NCBI GenBank assembly: GCA_028386065.3
Contig: JAKUCV010003641.1
Location: 1-64,000 of the forward strand
DNA: 64,000 nt
Direction of reading: 5' to 3'
Source: Turnera subulata
Taxonomy: Eukaryota > Streptophyta > Magnoliopsida > Malpighiales > Passifloraceae
The notes under the pieces were generated by a model that was not told where the DNA came from, ran no database searches, and saw only the letters and a program-made list of their open reading frames with translations. Shown here piece after piece: positions 43,421 to 55,119 of this stretch (position 1 is its first letter; every line of letters starts with the position of its first letter). Made by a program: the position numbers and the translations under genes.

Positions 43421-43700
43421 GATTTCTTGGCTGATTGCTGTGCGTCGCCGACACGGAAAAAGATAAAACAAAGCGTAATCTCCCGATTTGGGTTTTAACG
43501 GATGAGTGCTGGATATTTATATGCATTGCGGCGGAGGGGCTGGCGCTCGTCTCCCGCTATTAGCCCAAACCCAAAAATCAGGGCCTTACTTTTTTTTTTC
43601 TAGCAAATTGGGCCGGGCCCCAACAATGATTGCTTGTTGGGTTGAGAGGAAACGCACTGGCCCGGCCCTCGTCTTATAATAAAAACTTGGCAAAGTTTAC
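43421..43700 (-). promoter_or_regulatory. Promoter of cystatin-like copy A
   Basis: On the minus strand a TATAAATA box lies at 43521-43514, about 95 bases before the ATG. Two GGGCC-type motifs lie further upstream (around 43610-43670). The same arrangement, with the TATA at 56003-55996 and much of the surrounding sequence, is kept at copy C. The duplication therefore covered the promoter and extends to about 43700. Confidence 0.6.
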
Positions 43701-44043
43701 ATGGCTACTAATACGTGACATTTTATAAAGAATCTAATAAGCTGAAGCACCTCAAGGGGGATTGACCAAAATAACAAGATTTTAACCATCACTTTGCGCA
43801 AACATTCAGTCGGTGAGTATCCAAATCTCAAGCACCACCAACTGAACATTGACCAATCCATGACAGAAATAGAATGATAAAATGGAAACCAATACAACAT
43901 ATAGAAAGGATTGGTAATTATAGAATGATAAAATAGGAACCAATACAACATAGAAAAGCCATATATAGCATAAAACATGATAACAAAATGTTCTGTTCTG
44001 CATAAATAACATAAAATTAAACATCCTCCCTCCCTCTGTTCGA
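43701..44043. other. Spacer between cystatin-like copies A and B
   Basis: Contains a short tandem-like repeat at about 43865-43950, with ATAGAATGATAAAATRGRAACCAA-type units sharing AACCAATACAACATA. No gene is seen. Confidence 0.45.
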
Positions 44044-44187
44044 TTATTTATCCGAAGGCTTCAGCCTAATATAACATGGGGTTACATCATAGTAGTCGCC
44101 ATTCGGTTCTTCAAAGAAGACCATAGCTTGAAAGGTCTGGGGCTTGTCGGTAGACGACTTCTCTCGGGCAGTAAATGTCGAGTAGAA

Positions 44188-44195
44188 CATGTAAC
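44188..44195. repeat. Target site duplication, left side of hAT-like element
   Basis: CATGTAAC, repeated at 45091-45098. Eight bases is the standard for hAT transposons. Confidence 0.88.
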
Positions 44196-45090
44196 CAAGG
44201 CTGTTAAAACCGCGGTTCAAAACGTACGTTTCCACGATTTTACGGTTTTATGCCTTCAAATAGTGTCAAATCGTATGTAGAAACTATTTTTTGAATGACT
44301 CGCATAAAAGCGCGAGTTGAACCGTTGAAATCGCTAAAACCGTACGTTTTTAGCGAGTTCAAACGAGTTTATCCAACCTTATTTTAAAAGCTAGAAAAAG
44401 TAAAATTAAACATTGCCCAATCACATTGTAGACATTGAGTTTTCCACTGCTATGTTTTCAAGCTCAAACTCTTATTCTCCTGCCAGCCTCCATGCTGCAA
44501 AATAGCTCAAGGACGTAGCTCGGTCTTGGACTCTTGGTATCCTGGCTGAGAACGTATTCTATATTGCCTTGCATTACATTAATTTACAATAACACGTTGA
44601 CTATAACTATATTATGATGAGATCACGATAAACATGTACTAACAATAGGTATTGAGTCTTTAATTTGCAGCATTTGAATGATAAACAAAAACAGAAGAAA
44701 AGGAATTGCAAGTTTTGTTTCTCAAAAGTATAATAAAGATTTCGTCAACTATTATCTGCCAAAAGAAATTTTATAAGAAAGAGAAAAAGCTTTCGAATAA
44801 GAATTTCAGTAAATATTTAACTAACACTAAATATGTGTTGGGCTTAAATTTTATTAAAGTATATAATTTAAATTAATTTTAGTTACATGAGACTATAAAT
44901 AGGTATAGGTTAAATTTGAACAATAATCTTAATATTTTTAGATTGAATTTCATAATTGAATTATTTATACATCCAATTAATAAAAATAATTATATTTCAT
45001 AGACTCTTACGATTTTACGATATGTTTTCACGTTATGTTTTTTACTCAACCTTTCCGAGTCAAGGTAAAAACTCGATTTTAAGAGCCTTG
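44196..45090. mobile_element. hAT-like non-autonomous transposon (895 bp)
   Basis: The ends are inverted repeats: left CAAGGCTGTTAAAACCG, right, read inward on the other strand, CAAGGCTCTTAAAATCG (15 of 17 alike). They are flanked by a perfect 8-bp duplication. There is no transposase frame. The interior is AT-rich with subterminal CGTACGTTTT and ACGATTTTACG motifs in both orientations. It lies within the last exon of cystatin-like copy B. Confidence 0.88.
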
Positions 45091-45098
45091 CATGTAAC
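45091..45098. repeat. Target site duplication, right side of hAT-like element
   Basis: CATGTAAC, matching 44188-44195. Removing one copy and the element restores continuity of the interrupted exon. Confidence 0.88.
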
Positions 45099-45596
45099 CC
45101 CAACTTCGGTGGGCATTAGCACGCACCACTTCCACAAGCTCTTGCTTCCTCCTCTGCACGATGCACATACATATGCATATATATATATACAAACATCAAC
45201 CATTGGACGAATGCGAATTGCAAGCATGCAAGTCCAAGAAGAAGCAATTAATTAATACAATAGAATGGAGGAAGAAGAAGAAGAAGCATAGATTAAAAAG
45301 GAATTAATTGAGGAGTTGATCTAATTAATTTTAACCATAGACTTGCGGATTTCCTTGTAGTAGCCACAACGGGTGAGCATTCTCCGGAGCTGGGGCTCAT
45401 GAGATTGCTTAAATCGCTTCAGGACTTCGTCCGTAAACGGTTCACCACGGGTGAGCATTCTCCAATCCTTGTCCAATTGGACTCCTTTTGCCATACCTTC
45501 CTCGCTACACTTTCTCCACGCTGGTTCAATCTCAGCAGCAGCAGCAGAAGAATTATTACCACCAGCAATCGCATCAGAAGAAGAACTAGCCGACAT

Positions 45597-46060
45597 GATT
45601 GCTCCCTATAGATATGAACCCTAACTACTATACCTTCGATCTTTTGATAGATATTTGGAGGAATCGGTATCGGCCCAAACCCAAAAGTACGGGGAAATTT
45701 TATGCTACCTTGGAATAGCGATACTACGCTTACGTCAACCAATAAAAGATATAGTCTTTGTTTTTACATATTTGCATATTTTAAAGATGGTCCTCAATAT
45801 TAAATTATTATTTTTATTTATACCATTACCTATAGTCTTTGTAAAGAAATGCTTTAACTAATTATCTTATTTATGCTTTCTTTTCTCTTAATTAGGCCGA
45901 TTTTCCCAACTGGCTAATATGACTTGTTTGTTTCCTTATTTCTTATTCCTTATTTTTGTTTGTTTCCTTATTGTGTTAACTTCTCTCATTTAAATTAGTA
46001 CACTAATTAGTCTTAAAATAGTACCAACATATATATACAAATTTAAAGGAAGATATAATA
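45597..46060. other. Upstream region of copy B
   Basis: A GGCCCAAACCCAAAAG motif near 45672, close to that upstream of copies A and C, shows a shared promoter origin. The rest is AT-rich with no gene. Confidence 0.45.
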
Positions 46061-47560
46061 TTATTATCTTTATTGCACAACATGAAATTGACAAAGAATT
46101 CTGAGTTGTGACGAAAAATCTTCCTCCGAGTGGCGTTATATATGTGCATTTAGTCATTTACCACTCAGTAATACATTCAGGCTGTAGTTAAGCGCCGGGG
46201 TATCATGCATTTTCTTTCTCAGGCCATCAGCTCTACACAGTTTCGACGTCATTAATTAAGAGATAGTATCTACTTACCAATATACAAATTTACAGGTAGC
46301 TACGTATAGATTATTATTTTTTTTGCACAACATGTAATTGCTGTTGTGGAATTTGTGACAGAGAGTCTTCCTCCGATGGCGTTATTATGATTCTTTATTT
46401 TCAAGATTGAGAAGGCACTTGTATGCCCACCGGACAACAAATTATGAAACAAATTAAAAGCACGGAAGCTTGAATTGCATTATAAAATACTAAGCTATAC
46501 TGTAAACTTTATCATATATTCATGTTTAAGTTTTTTTTTTTGAACAACATATAATTTATGTTTGGAACGGTAGACTTACATCACCATATCCCCTTCCTAT
46601 AGCGGTATTAAACCCACCATATACATATCCTATACAAACGCATTCAGATATAAGTAACAGAGACCAAATTCTGATAGTGTCATGGCTCATTAACACGCTT
46701 GTCCGTGGTACACAAAGTTGAACCAAATGTGTGGTAGTTTATGTATCGGCTAGGAGCTGAAGTGTGGTGAAATCCCTTTGGCATGCAATTTTCCACCCTC
46801 GTATTCGCAAATCCTTCAGGTTCGTGGCTGGTTTTTGGCTTCAATGTCACCAAATCTGCAGCTTTTGATGCCTTCAATGGCCTTGCAGCTACCACAATAC
46901 CAGCCCGAGGAATCGAGCGGGACACTGTTGCCCGTGGCGATAACATTAGGAGGAAAATTGTAGAAGCAAACAATGAAGAAGAAACGAGTGTTGGCAGAAA
47001 TTTGAGAATTACTCAATGAGATTATTCTTTGTAGTGTGTTTAAAAATTGAAGAAGAGCTATTGAGTAAGGAGGTGGGTTAAGAAGAGCTAAGATTATTAT
47101 TTTTTTGCACAACATATAATTGACAAAGAATTGTAAGTTGCCACATAAAGTCTTCCTCCAAATGGCGCGTTATTATGTATGATTCTTTATTTTAAAGGTT
47201 GGGAATGCACAAGACAACAAATTTAAAAGACAAGAAATCGAATCGCACAACATGTAATTTATTTAGAATTGTGACTGAAAGTATTCCTCGGAGTAGCGTT
47301 ACTACCGTATGCTTCTTTATTTGGCACTTGTATCATGCCACCACACAACTAATTACGAAACAAATTAAAAGAACCGGAAGTCGAATTGATGCTATCATAT
47401 ATTCATGCTTATATTTGGAATGGTAGACCACGATATCAAACCCATCATCATATACATCCTTTACAAAAGGATCAGAAACACGTTTGTCAGTGGTACAAAG
47501 GAGTAGCTAACCTCAGGCCAATTTATTAGGGTGTGGTGTGTGTAGCACACTTTCACATCA
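46060..47560. repeat. Degenerate direct repeats round a TTGCACAACATGTAATT block
   Basis: Four related blocks start near 46070, 46318, 47103 and 47247. Each has GCACAACAT, then AATTGTGA-like text, TCTTCCTCCGA-like text, GGCGTTATTATG and, in most, TTCTTTATTTT. A second shared block (GGAACGGTAGAC at 46564, GGAATGGTAGAC at 47416) leads to TTTGTCMGTGGTACA-like text near 46700 and 47483. The whole therefore looks like a segment of roughly 0.5-0.8 kb duplicated and eroded. No TIR or LTR was found. Confidence 0.6.
46680..47010 (-). pseudogene. Possible small-peptide open frame without an ATG
   Basis: A minus-strand frame is open for about 110 codons from just after a TGA near 47020 to the stop at 46680. 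It has a hydrophobic segment near its start (LFASTIFLLMLSP) and a polar end with PSRYINYHTFG. It lacks an ATG at the expected place; the only in-frame ATGs come after the hydrophobic part or inside it. The opposite strand is open as well (46783-47019). I do not recognise either product. A lost secreted-peptide gene is one reading; chance is another. Confidence 0.2.
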
Positions 47561-47613
47561 TCAAACTTCACTTCACCTGTCTTGCTTAATTAAAAATGCC
47601 ACCTCCTACATCT

Positions 47614-47618
47614 GGTAG
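47614..47618. repeat. Target site duplication, left side of gypsy element
   Basis: GGTAG directly before the LTR, repeated at 54985-54989. Five bases is the norm for LTR retrotransposons. Confidence 0.93.
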
Positions 47619-48536
47619 TGATACGGCAACAGCCTCGGAATCCTTCAGTTCCACCTCCGTAACTATCTGTTCGTCCCGATCGTCAATCTCAATCAAACTT
47701 TGCCGGGTAAGTCTCCTTCACCTTCTAATCTCTGCAAACCGGATTAGACAACAAAGAAGTACAAACTCAACTAGGGTTTTAGTAATCCTATTTTTCACCT
47801 CCTAGACTCAATTAAGGACTAGGCAACAAAGGGATTAGAATTACAAGGAATTGAACAAACGCCACAAGTAAGAGACTTGATAAGTAAATTCAAACCCTAA
47901 TATAAAATCAAGAGAATCCTCTCTCAATTACGATTGAATCCACAATCAAAGAAAACCTCAAAGGGCAATTTTATTATCTCAAATCAACTCTGCCGAAAAC
48001 ATAAAGTAATGATTCCTATTTATACTAAATTCCTAATCCTAATTCGGCATCAACCCCAAATCCTAGTCAAATTGGATTTTGACTTTGTCTCCAAGTTTGA
48101 CACCTAACCCGAAATTAACTAGGTTTTAAGTGAATCCAACATTGAATTGAACTCAAGTAAACCCAAACAACAATAACCCAAACTAATTAACTAAAGCCCA
48201 AACTAAATAACCAACTAATTGACCATGCCGAAATCAATAACAAAGAATAATAAAAATTTCGGCTAATCTAAATTAAAACCAGAGAGATATGTCGACAAAG
48301 ACCCCTAAGGGCTGGGTGTAGTCGACTGCTCCCATTTGCTCCCTTGAGTCGGCTAGGCTTCAATAGCAAGTAACCATGTAGGTCTCGGCTTCAGCTCGGC
48401 TTTGTTCATTGCGTGATCATCAAGTTTCGTAGAGATCAAGCCTTGAATGCAATGTAAAAGCTGATTCCTAATCCTTCTCGAGTAGACCTTAGTGATTGGA
48501 CCTTGAGGCAATGTTATGGCTCCAACACTTGCATCA
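47619..48536 (-). repeat. 3' LTR of the gypsy element
   Basis: Begins TGATACGGCAAC and ends CTTGCATCA on the plus strand, 918 bases, the same length as the other LTR. The end of the pol frame (a part reading PITKVYSRRIRNQLL) runs into this LTR and stops at 48353, so some coding sequence lies within the LTR. Confidence 0.95.
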
Positions 48537-48549
48537 TTCCCTCCCTCCT
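48537..48549 (-). promoter_or_regulatory. Polypurine tract
   Basis: AGGAGGGAGGGAA on the element strand, ending exactly at the 3' LTR. This is the plus-strand primer site for reverse transcription. Confidence 0.85.
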
Positions 48550-48764
48550 GAGAAGGATTCGACCTCGAATCAGAACCGTCATTGTCGAATGGCGTGAGGT
48601 CAGCAAACATTGAATGTAGCGCTGACTTTATAGTCTCTAGGTAAATCAATCTTGTAGGCATTGTCACTTATGCGTTCCAAGACTTGAAACGGTCCATCTC
48701 CTCTAGGATCCAGCTTTGATGTCCTTTGCTTAGGGAACCGCTCCTTTCGGAAGTGCACCCAAAC

Positions 48765-51700
48765 CTAGTCACGAGGTTCAAATCGCACTAGACGACGTCC
48801 TTTATTTGCTCTTTGTGCCACCTTGAGGTTGTTGGCCTCGATGTGTTGTCGTGCCTTCTCATGGATGGACTTGACCTTCTCAGCTCTTTGTTGCCCATCT
48901 AAATTGACAACATCTTTCAAAGCAATAGGCAGTAAATCCACAGGCGTTAGAGGGTTAAATCCATAAACAATCTCAAAAGGCGAACATTCCGTAGAAGAAT
49001 GAATGCTCCTATTATATGCAAATTCAACCATAGGCAACAATTCTTCCCAAGTTTTCAAATTCTTACCCACAACAGCACGTAACAAAGCTCCTAAAGTTCT
49101 ATTCACAACTTCAGTTTGGCCATCAGTTTGAGGGTGACAAGTAGTAGAAAATAACAACTTGGTCCCCAATTTACTCCATAAAACACGCCAAAAGTGAGAT
49201 AGAAATTTAGTGTCCCTATCCGAAACAATGGTCTTAGGAATGCCATGCAAACGAACTACATTCCTAAAGAACAAATCGCCAACATGCATAGCATTATCAG
49301 TTTTATGACGAGCAATAAAATGTGACATCTTGCTAAACCTGTCAACAATTACAAAGATGCTATCACTACCTTTCTTCGTCCTAGGCAATCTAATAACAAA
49401 GTCCATAGAAATATCAGTCCAAGGAAAATCAGGAACAGGGAGAGGAGTGTACAAACCGTAAGGCTGTACCTTACTCTTGGCTTGACGGCACGGCAAGCAA
49501 CCTGCACAAACTTTCGCTACATCTTTCTTCATTTTAGGCCAATAAAAATGCTCTTGCAAGATGTATAAAGTTTTACCAATACCAAAGTGTCCCATCAAAC
49601 CGCCATCATGACATTCCCGAACAAGCAATTCACGAGTCGAACATGCAGGTATGCAAAGTTTGTTTTCACGAAAAAGCCAACCTTCATGTCGATAATACTT
49701 GTTAAATGCAGCATGTTCACAAGCATCAAACACCATTGCGAAATCAGAGTCAGATTTGTATAAATCTTTTATATGCTCAAATCCAATCAACCTAGAACTA
49801 AGCGATGTGACAAGAACATACCTCCTAGATAACGCATCAGCAACAATGTTATCTTTTCCTTGCTTGTATTTAACAACATAAGGGAAAGTCTCAATGAATT
49901 CAAGCCATTTAGCATGTCGCTTACCTAGCTTACCTTGACCCTTTAGGTGCTTTAGGCTCTCATGATCCGTGTGGATCACAAACTCCTTTGGCCACAAATA
50001 ATGTTGCCAAGTTTGTAATGCACTCACCAAAGCATACAACTCTTTGTCATAGGTGGAGTAATTGAGTTGTGCCCCCTTCAATTTCTCGCAGAAATAAGCA
50101 ATGGGGCGCTTTTCCTGCAACAAAACAACACCAATTCCTATGCCAGAGGCATCACATTCAATCTCAAAAGTACTGTTAAAGTCAGGTAACCTCAATATAG
50201 GAGCAGAACAAAGTTTTTCTTTCAATTCCTCAAATCCCGATTTCTCTTTGTCCCCCCACCTAAAACCAACTTCCTTTTTGACAATCTCATTTAAAGGGGC
50301 GACAATCGAGCTAAAATTCCTCACAAACCTCCTATAAAAACTAGCAAGTCCATGAAAAGATCTTACTTCACTTACCGTCGTAGGAGTCGGCCACTCCTTG
50401 ATTGCCTTCACTTTGTCTTGGTCAACTTCTATGCCTTTAGCACTCACAACATAACCAAGAAAGATAACATGATCCATACAAAAAGTACATTTAGAAACCT
50501 TAGCATACAATTGCGCCTCACGCAATACCCTCAATACTTGGCTAAGGTGTTCGACATGCTTTTCAATACTCTTACTATAGATCAATATATCATCAAAGTA
50601 GACAACCACAAACTTTCCAATGAATGACCTCAAAACATGGTTCATTAATCGCAGAAGGTACTAGGTGCATTAGTTAATCCAAAAGGCATAACCAACCATT
50701 CATATAGTCCATGTTTCGTTTTAAAAGCGGTTTTCCATTCATCTCCAATTTTCATCCTAATTTGATGGTAACCACTCATGAGATCAATCTTTGAAAATAC
50801 ACAAGCACCATGCAATTCATCTAGCATATCATCTAATCTAGGAATAGGATGGCGATACTTTACCGTGATTTTGTTGACGGCACGGCAATCAACACACATG
50901 CGCCATGTTCCATCCTTCTTCGGCACTAGAATAACCGGCACGGCACAAGGACTTAGGCTCTCTCGGATGTGTCCCTTTTTCAGCAACTCATCTACTTGCC
51001 GTTGCAATTCTTTGGTCTCCTCCGGATTAGCCCTATAGGCTGGCCGGTTTGGAATTTGAGCTCCCGGGATGAAATCGATTTGATGCTCAATCCCTCTTAT
51101 TGGAGGTAATTCTTTCGGCAACTCTTCAGGGAACACATCTTCAAATTCCTGCAAGACAGAAACAACAGAACTGGGCAAATCGGGATTAAGGTCAGTGTTA
51201 GATAAATAAGCACCCTTATATAAGAGTACCAACAACTCTCGTTTGTTTACACAAGCTTCCCTCAAGTCTCTCGTATTTGCATAAAAATTCTGTCTTTTTC
51301 TTCCCTCTTCTTTTCTCTCATGGATGTCGACTTTGCTCTCTTTTTCCTCTCCTTTTGTTGTCGACACCAAGGCTCTTTTTTCACTCGAATTTAGCTCACC
51401 TTTTGCATGACTCTCAGTCATCCTCTCAGCCTCACTAGATTTAGCCAATTCGGCTTGCTTCTCCTTCCTCCAAGCATCCACGGCATTTTGCATATGCACT
51501 TGATCTTTGTAAACTTCTTCGGGTGGTAGTGGCCCTAGTGTGATCGGCCTCTCACCCATGGTGAATGTATACCTATTGCTTTTCCCATTATGATTCACAT
51601 TCCTATCATATTGCCATGGTCTTCCCAACAAAATATGACATGCTTGCATAGGTACAATATCACACAAAACTTGATCATTATATGTGCCAATGGTGAATGA

Positions 51701-53269
51701 AATAAGAGTTTGCCCGGTTACCTTAACTTCACCACTTTCATTCAACCATTGAAGCTTGTATGGTCTTGGATGCTTTTGCGTCTTCAGCCCCAACTTCTCC
51801 ACTAGCATAGTGCTAACAACATTGGTGTAACTCCCTCCATCAATGATCATGCTACAAGGCTTGTTGTTCACCAAACACCTTGTGTGAAAGATGTTTTCTC
51901 GTTGCTCGATGCCATCTTCCTTTGGCTGAATATTGAGCAGCCTCTTCGTCAAAATCAAGCTATGAAGAACTTGCTCTTCCGAGTTGACTTTGGGCAAATC
52001 CTCCAATTCGGGCATGTCAACTAGTGCAGGGTCGACATCATGGTGGAAGTTGGGTACGTCCCTCTCATCGTCAGAGTAGAGCTCTCCATACTCCATAGTA
52101 AGCATTATCCTCTTGTTAGGACATTGTGAGGCAATATGTCCCAACCCTTGGCACTTGAAGCACTTAATGTTCCTTGCCCTTCCCTCCTTTTGCGGTGCAT
52201 TAGGTGTCTTTGGCTCCTGTTTGACCTTCCACGGAAGCACCTTGGGTGTATCTAAAGGAACTTTGCTTGAACTCCCCACATCCTTAGAATACTTAGAATT
52301 TGTATTCCAAGAGCTATAGCTTGATGGTCTTGTGTATGGCTTCTTCTTGAGTTGCTTCTCGATCTTTGAAGCCAATGCCACCATCTCTTCAATTTCTGCA
52401 TAGTGCTGCAAATCAAGAACTTGCGCAATGTCAGCATTTAATCCATAATAAAATCTAGACATAAGAGACTTCTCATCCTCTTCACGTCCAGCTTGATTTG
52501 TTGCCACCTCAAGCGCCTTCCAATATTCATCAACACTCTTGGTGCCTTGCTTGAGCGAATAAAATCGATTCATCAGCTCTCTTTTGTGTGAAGCAGGCAC
52601 AAATCTCTTTTTCATGATTCTCTTCATCTCGGCCCATGTTTCGATCTCATCTTCCCCATATCTCCTTCGATTGGAAACTAGTTTATGCCACCAGGATTTG
52701 GCATAATCCTTGAATACCACCACAGCAAGCTTGATCTTCTTCTCGTCATTATATTGATGGCAATCAAATAAAGCCTCCATATCTTGCACCCAATCGAGAT
52801 ATGCATCCGGGTCATTGGTACCATGAAAAGTGGGAACATTCATCTTGATGTTCCCAAAGTCTGGATCAAATCGGTCTTGTCCCTCGGCCCTATTGTAGGC
52901 TGGCCGTTCTTGGAACCTAGGTCGGTATGCGCCACCGCCTCTTCCTCCATCTCCACGCCCTCTTCCAATTGGCCTTCTAAGATCCACCTCGTCAAAGTGC
53001 TCCCCTTGTTCAACTTCCTCCTCCACCCTAGCATCTTGAACTCGCACCCTCTCTCGATTGTTGTTGTTGTTTATGCTCACGGTCAAGGTCTGCAAAGTTC
53101 TTTCTTGAAGATTTAGGCGAGCTTCCGTATCCTGTGCTTGCCGATCCAACCTAGCATTAGTCTCGGCCAACGAGCTGGAAACTTTATCAATTTTGGCGAA
53201 GAGATTGTTGAAGAAATCCGTCAGGTGCGACATCACTTCAGGCCGGTCTGATTTATATACGGAAGACAT
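48765..53269 (-). pseudogene. Gypsy gag-pol polyprotein (frameshifted)
   Basis: The first frame runs from the ATG at 53269 to 50645. It holds gag with a coiled region, an RGRG-rich stretch, the retrotransposon-gag core (AYLDWVQDMEALF), a zinc knuckle (CFKCQGLGHIASQC near 52150), the protease (MIIDGGSYTNVVS) and the first half of reverse transcriptase ([23 protein letters not shown]). The second frame, 50645-48765, continues with the YFDD catalytic motif, RNase H ([20 protein letters not shown]), and integrase (zinc part [12 protein letters not shown], core DISMDF, SDRDTKF, and a Glu in [10 protein letters not shown]). One base is missing at the join, inside RT. A TAG at 48765-48767 and an extra base near 48612 break the tail. 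No chromodomain is seen. Confidence 0.93.
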
Positions 53270-54042
53270 TGTGAAAAGTTCCTGCAAGAAATCGTTAGTA
53301 GTAAAACTCCTCACGTGTGTCTCTCGTGTTTGTTGGCAGAAAAAGTTCTCTCAGCCTCTTACCACTCTTGATTCTGCTTCAATTTTATATGTTAGGTTTA
53401 AAAAACAAAATCAAGCAACCAACCAGCAGCAATTAATTCAAGGAATCAAAGAAACCTAAAGAAAGAAAGATAAGATTTCAAGTCTAGAGGCAATTTCGAC
53501 ACCTAGAAAGAAAGATTGATCACACACAAGAACAAGAATATTTGTATGAAAGATTATTTGCACAATTGAGCAATTATGAGACAACAATTACTCAACACAA
53601 TAAAAGGCACAAATCGAAATCAGCAAAGAAACAATCCGGCAGAATTTCACAGCAAATCTTCCCTGCAGAAAAATCGATTTCCCAACAGCAAATAATCCAA
53701 CTTCTTCTTTGTTTTCAATCAATCAATTCTCAATCAACAATCAAACAACCGAATTCCCAGCAAGAACACTTAATAATCTTGCAATCCAAGGCTACAATCC
53801 CAATTCCAACTCAAACACCCAAGTCGACTTCTTTTTTTTTTATTCTGTTGTCGACAGCAAGCAACACACAATTCGACAACTCTTTTTTAAAAAAAAATAA
53901 TCTGTTGTCGACAGCAAACAACACACAAATCGACAACTCTTTTTTTTTTAATAAAACTAAAATCGACAAGAACATAAAGAACAGGAATTCAAAAGGCCAC
54001 GAATTAATTGAAACACAATAACAAAGGATATGATTGATTGAA

Positions 54043-54060
54043 ACCTCAGCTCCGCTACCA
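54043..54060 (-). promoter_or_regulatory. Primer binding site (tRNA-Met-like)
   Basis: On the element strand TGGTAGCGGAGC, six bases after the end of the 5' LTR, followed by TGAGGTTTC. It resembles TGGTATCAGAGC, the usual complement of plant initiator Met-tRNA, with two differences. It is either a slightly decayed site or one for another tRNA. Confidence 0.6.
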
Positions 54061-54066
54061 AAAAGA

Positions 54067-54984
54067 TGATACGGCAACAGCCCCGGAATCCTCCAGTTCC
54101 ACCTCCGTAACTATCTGTTCGTCCCGATCGTCAATCTCAATCAAACTTTGCCGGGTAAGTCTCCTTCACCTTCTAATCTCTGCAAACCGGATTAGACAAC
54201 AAAGAAGTACAAACTCAACTAGGGTTTTAGTAATCCTATTCTTCACCTCCTAGACTCAATTAAGGACTAGGCAACAAAGGGATTAGAATTACAAGGAATT
54301 GAACAAATGCCACAAGTAAGAAACTTGATAAGTAAATTCAAACCCTAATATAAAATCAAGAGAATCCTCTCTCAATTACGATTGAATCCACAATCAAAGA
54401 AAACCTCAAAGGGCAATTTTATTATCTCAAATCAACTCTGCCGAAAACATAAAGTAATGATTCCTATTTATACTAAATTCCTAACCCTAATTCAGCATCA
54501 ACCCCAAATCCTAGTCAAATTGGATTTTGACTTTGTCTCCAAGTTTGACACCTAACCCGAAATTAACTAGGTTTTAAGTGAATCCAACATTGAATTGAAC
54601 TCAAGTAAACCCAAACAACAATAACCCAAACTAATTAACTAAAGCCCAAACTAAATAACCAACTAATTGACCATGCCGAAATCAATAACAAAGAATAATA
54701 AAAATTTCGGCTAACCTAAATTAAAACCATAGAGATATGTCGACAAAGACCCCTAAGGGCTGGGTGTAGTCGACTGCTCCCATTTGCTCCCTTGAGTCGG
54801 CTAGGCTTCAATAGCAAGCAACCATGTAGGTCTCGGCTTCAGCTCGGCTTTGTTCATTGTGTGATCATCAAGTTCCGTAGAGATCAAGCCTTGAATGCAA
54901 TGTAAAAGCTGATTCCTAATCCTTCTCGAGTAGACCTTAGTGATTGGACCTTGAGGCAATGTTATGGCTCCAACACTTGCATCA
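54067..54984 (-). repeat. 5' LTR of the gypsy element
   Basis: 918 bases, starting TGATACGGCAAC and ending CTTGCATCA on the plus strand. It should hold the element's promoter. Confidence 0.95.
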
Positions 54985-54989
54985 GGTAG
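54985..54989. repeat. Target site duplication, right side of gypsy element
   Basis: GGTAG, matching 47614-47618. Confidence 0.93.
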
Positions 54990-55119
54990 GAGTAAAAATC
55001 TCAGGTATCTTGGATGCCAAAGCACAAAATCTCACTGCCCTCGGGCGGGAAATCTCCAGAAGCCTACATGGAATATATAAGCTTTAGGACTACTGCATTA
55101 CTCCCTCCCTAAGACCTAA

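Larger units (their letters stand above)
44044..45596 (-). pseudogene. Cystatin-like-fold gene, copy B, split by a transposon
   Basis: Exon 1 runs 45596-45336 (87 codons; Ala/Ser-rich start, then PAWRKCSEEGMAKG and MLTRCGYYKEIRKSM). After a 182-bp intron the next exon starts at 45153 (RRKQELVEVVRANAHRSWGYM) and is cut by an 895-bp insertion. It resumes at 44187 (FYSTFTAREK) and ends at 44044. Taking out the insertion and one target copy, the frame is open to the stop, a product of about 155 residues. The ARYAA exon present in copies A and C has no counterpart in the short intron, so copy B already had a two-exon form. With the insertion it probably cannot make the full protein unless the insertion is spliced out. 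Confidence 0.82.
47619..54984 (-). mobile_element. Ty3/gypsy LTR retrotransposon, 7.4 kb
   Basis: Complete element on the minus strand: 918-bp LTRs at both ends, 5-bp target duplication GGTAG, tRNA-Met-like primer site next to the 5' LTR (54043-54060), polypurine tract before the 3' LTR (48537-48549), and gag-protease-RT-RNase H-integrase order, which is gypsy order. By eye I find about a dozen or so differences between the two LTRs, so insertion is recent. It inserted between cystatin-like copies B and C, about 0.13 kb from the 3' end of copy C. Confidence 0.97.

Noticed and set aside
44188..45099. Mutator-type element with 9-bp duplication in cystatin-like copy B
   Set aside because: Counting nine bases leaves the inverted repeats out of register by one; with eight bases both ends start CAAGGCT and match, which fits hAT.
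46783..47019. Plus-strand 78-codon frame
   Set aside because: No recognisable motif, overlaps the eroded repeat and an equally open frame on the other strand; not enough to call a gene.
50640..50660. TAATG stop-start overlap between the two gypsy frames as a programmed reinitiation
   Set aside because: The junction falls inside the reverse transcriptase domain between NAPSTF and LMNHVL, where a single missing base explains it; a natural gag/pol boundary would not lie there.
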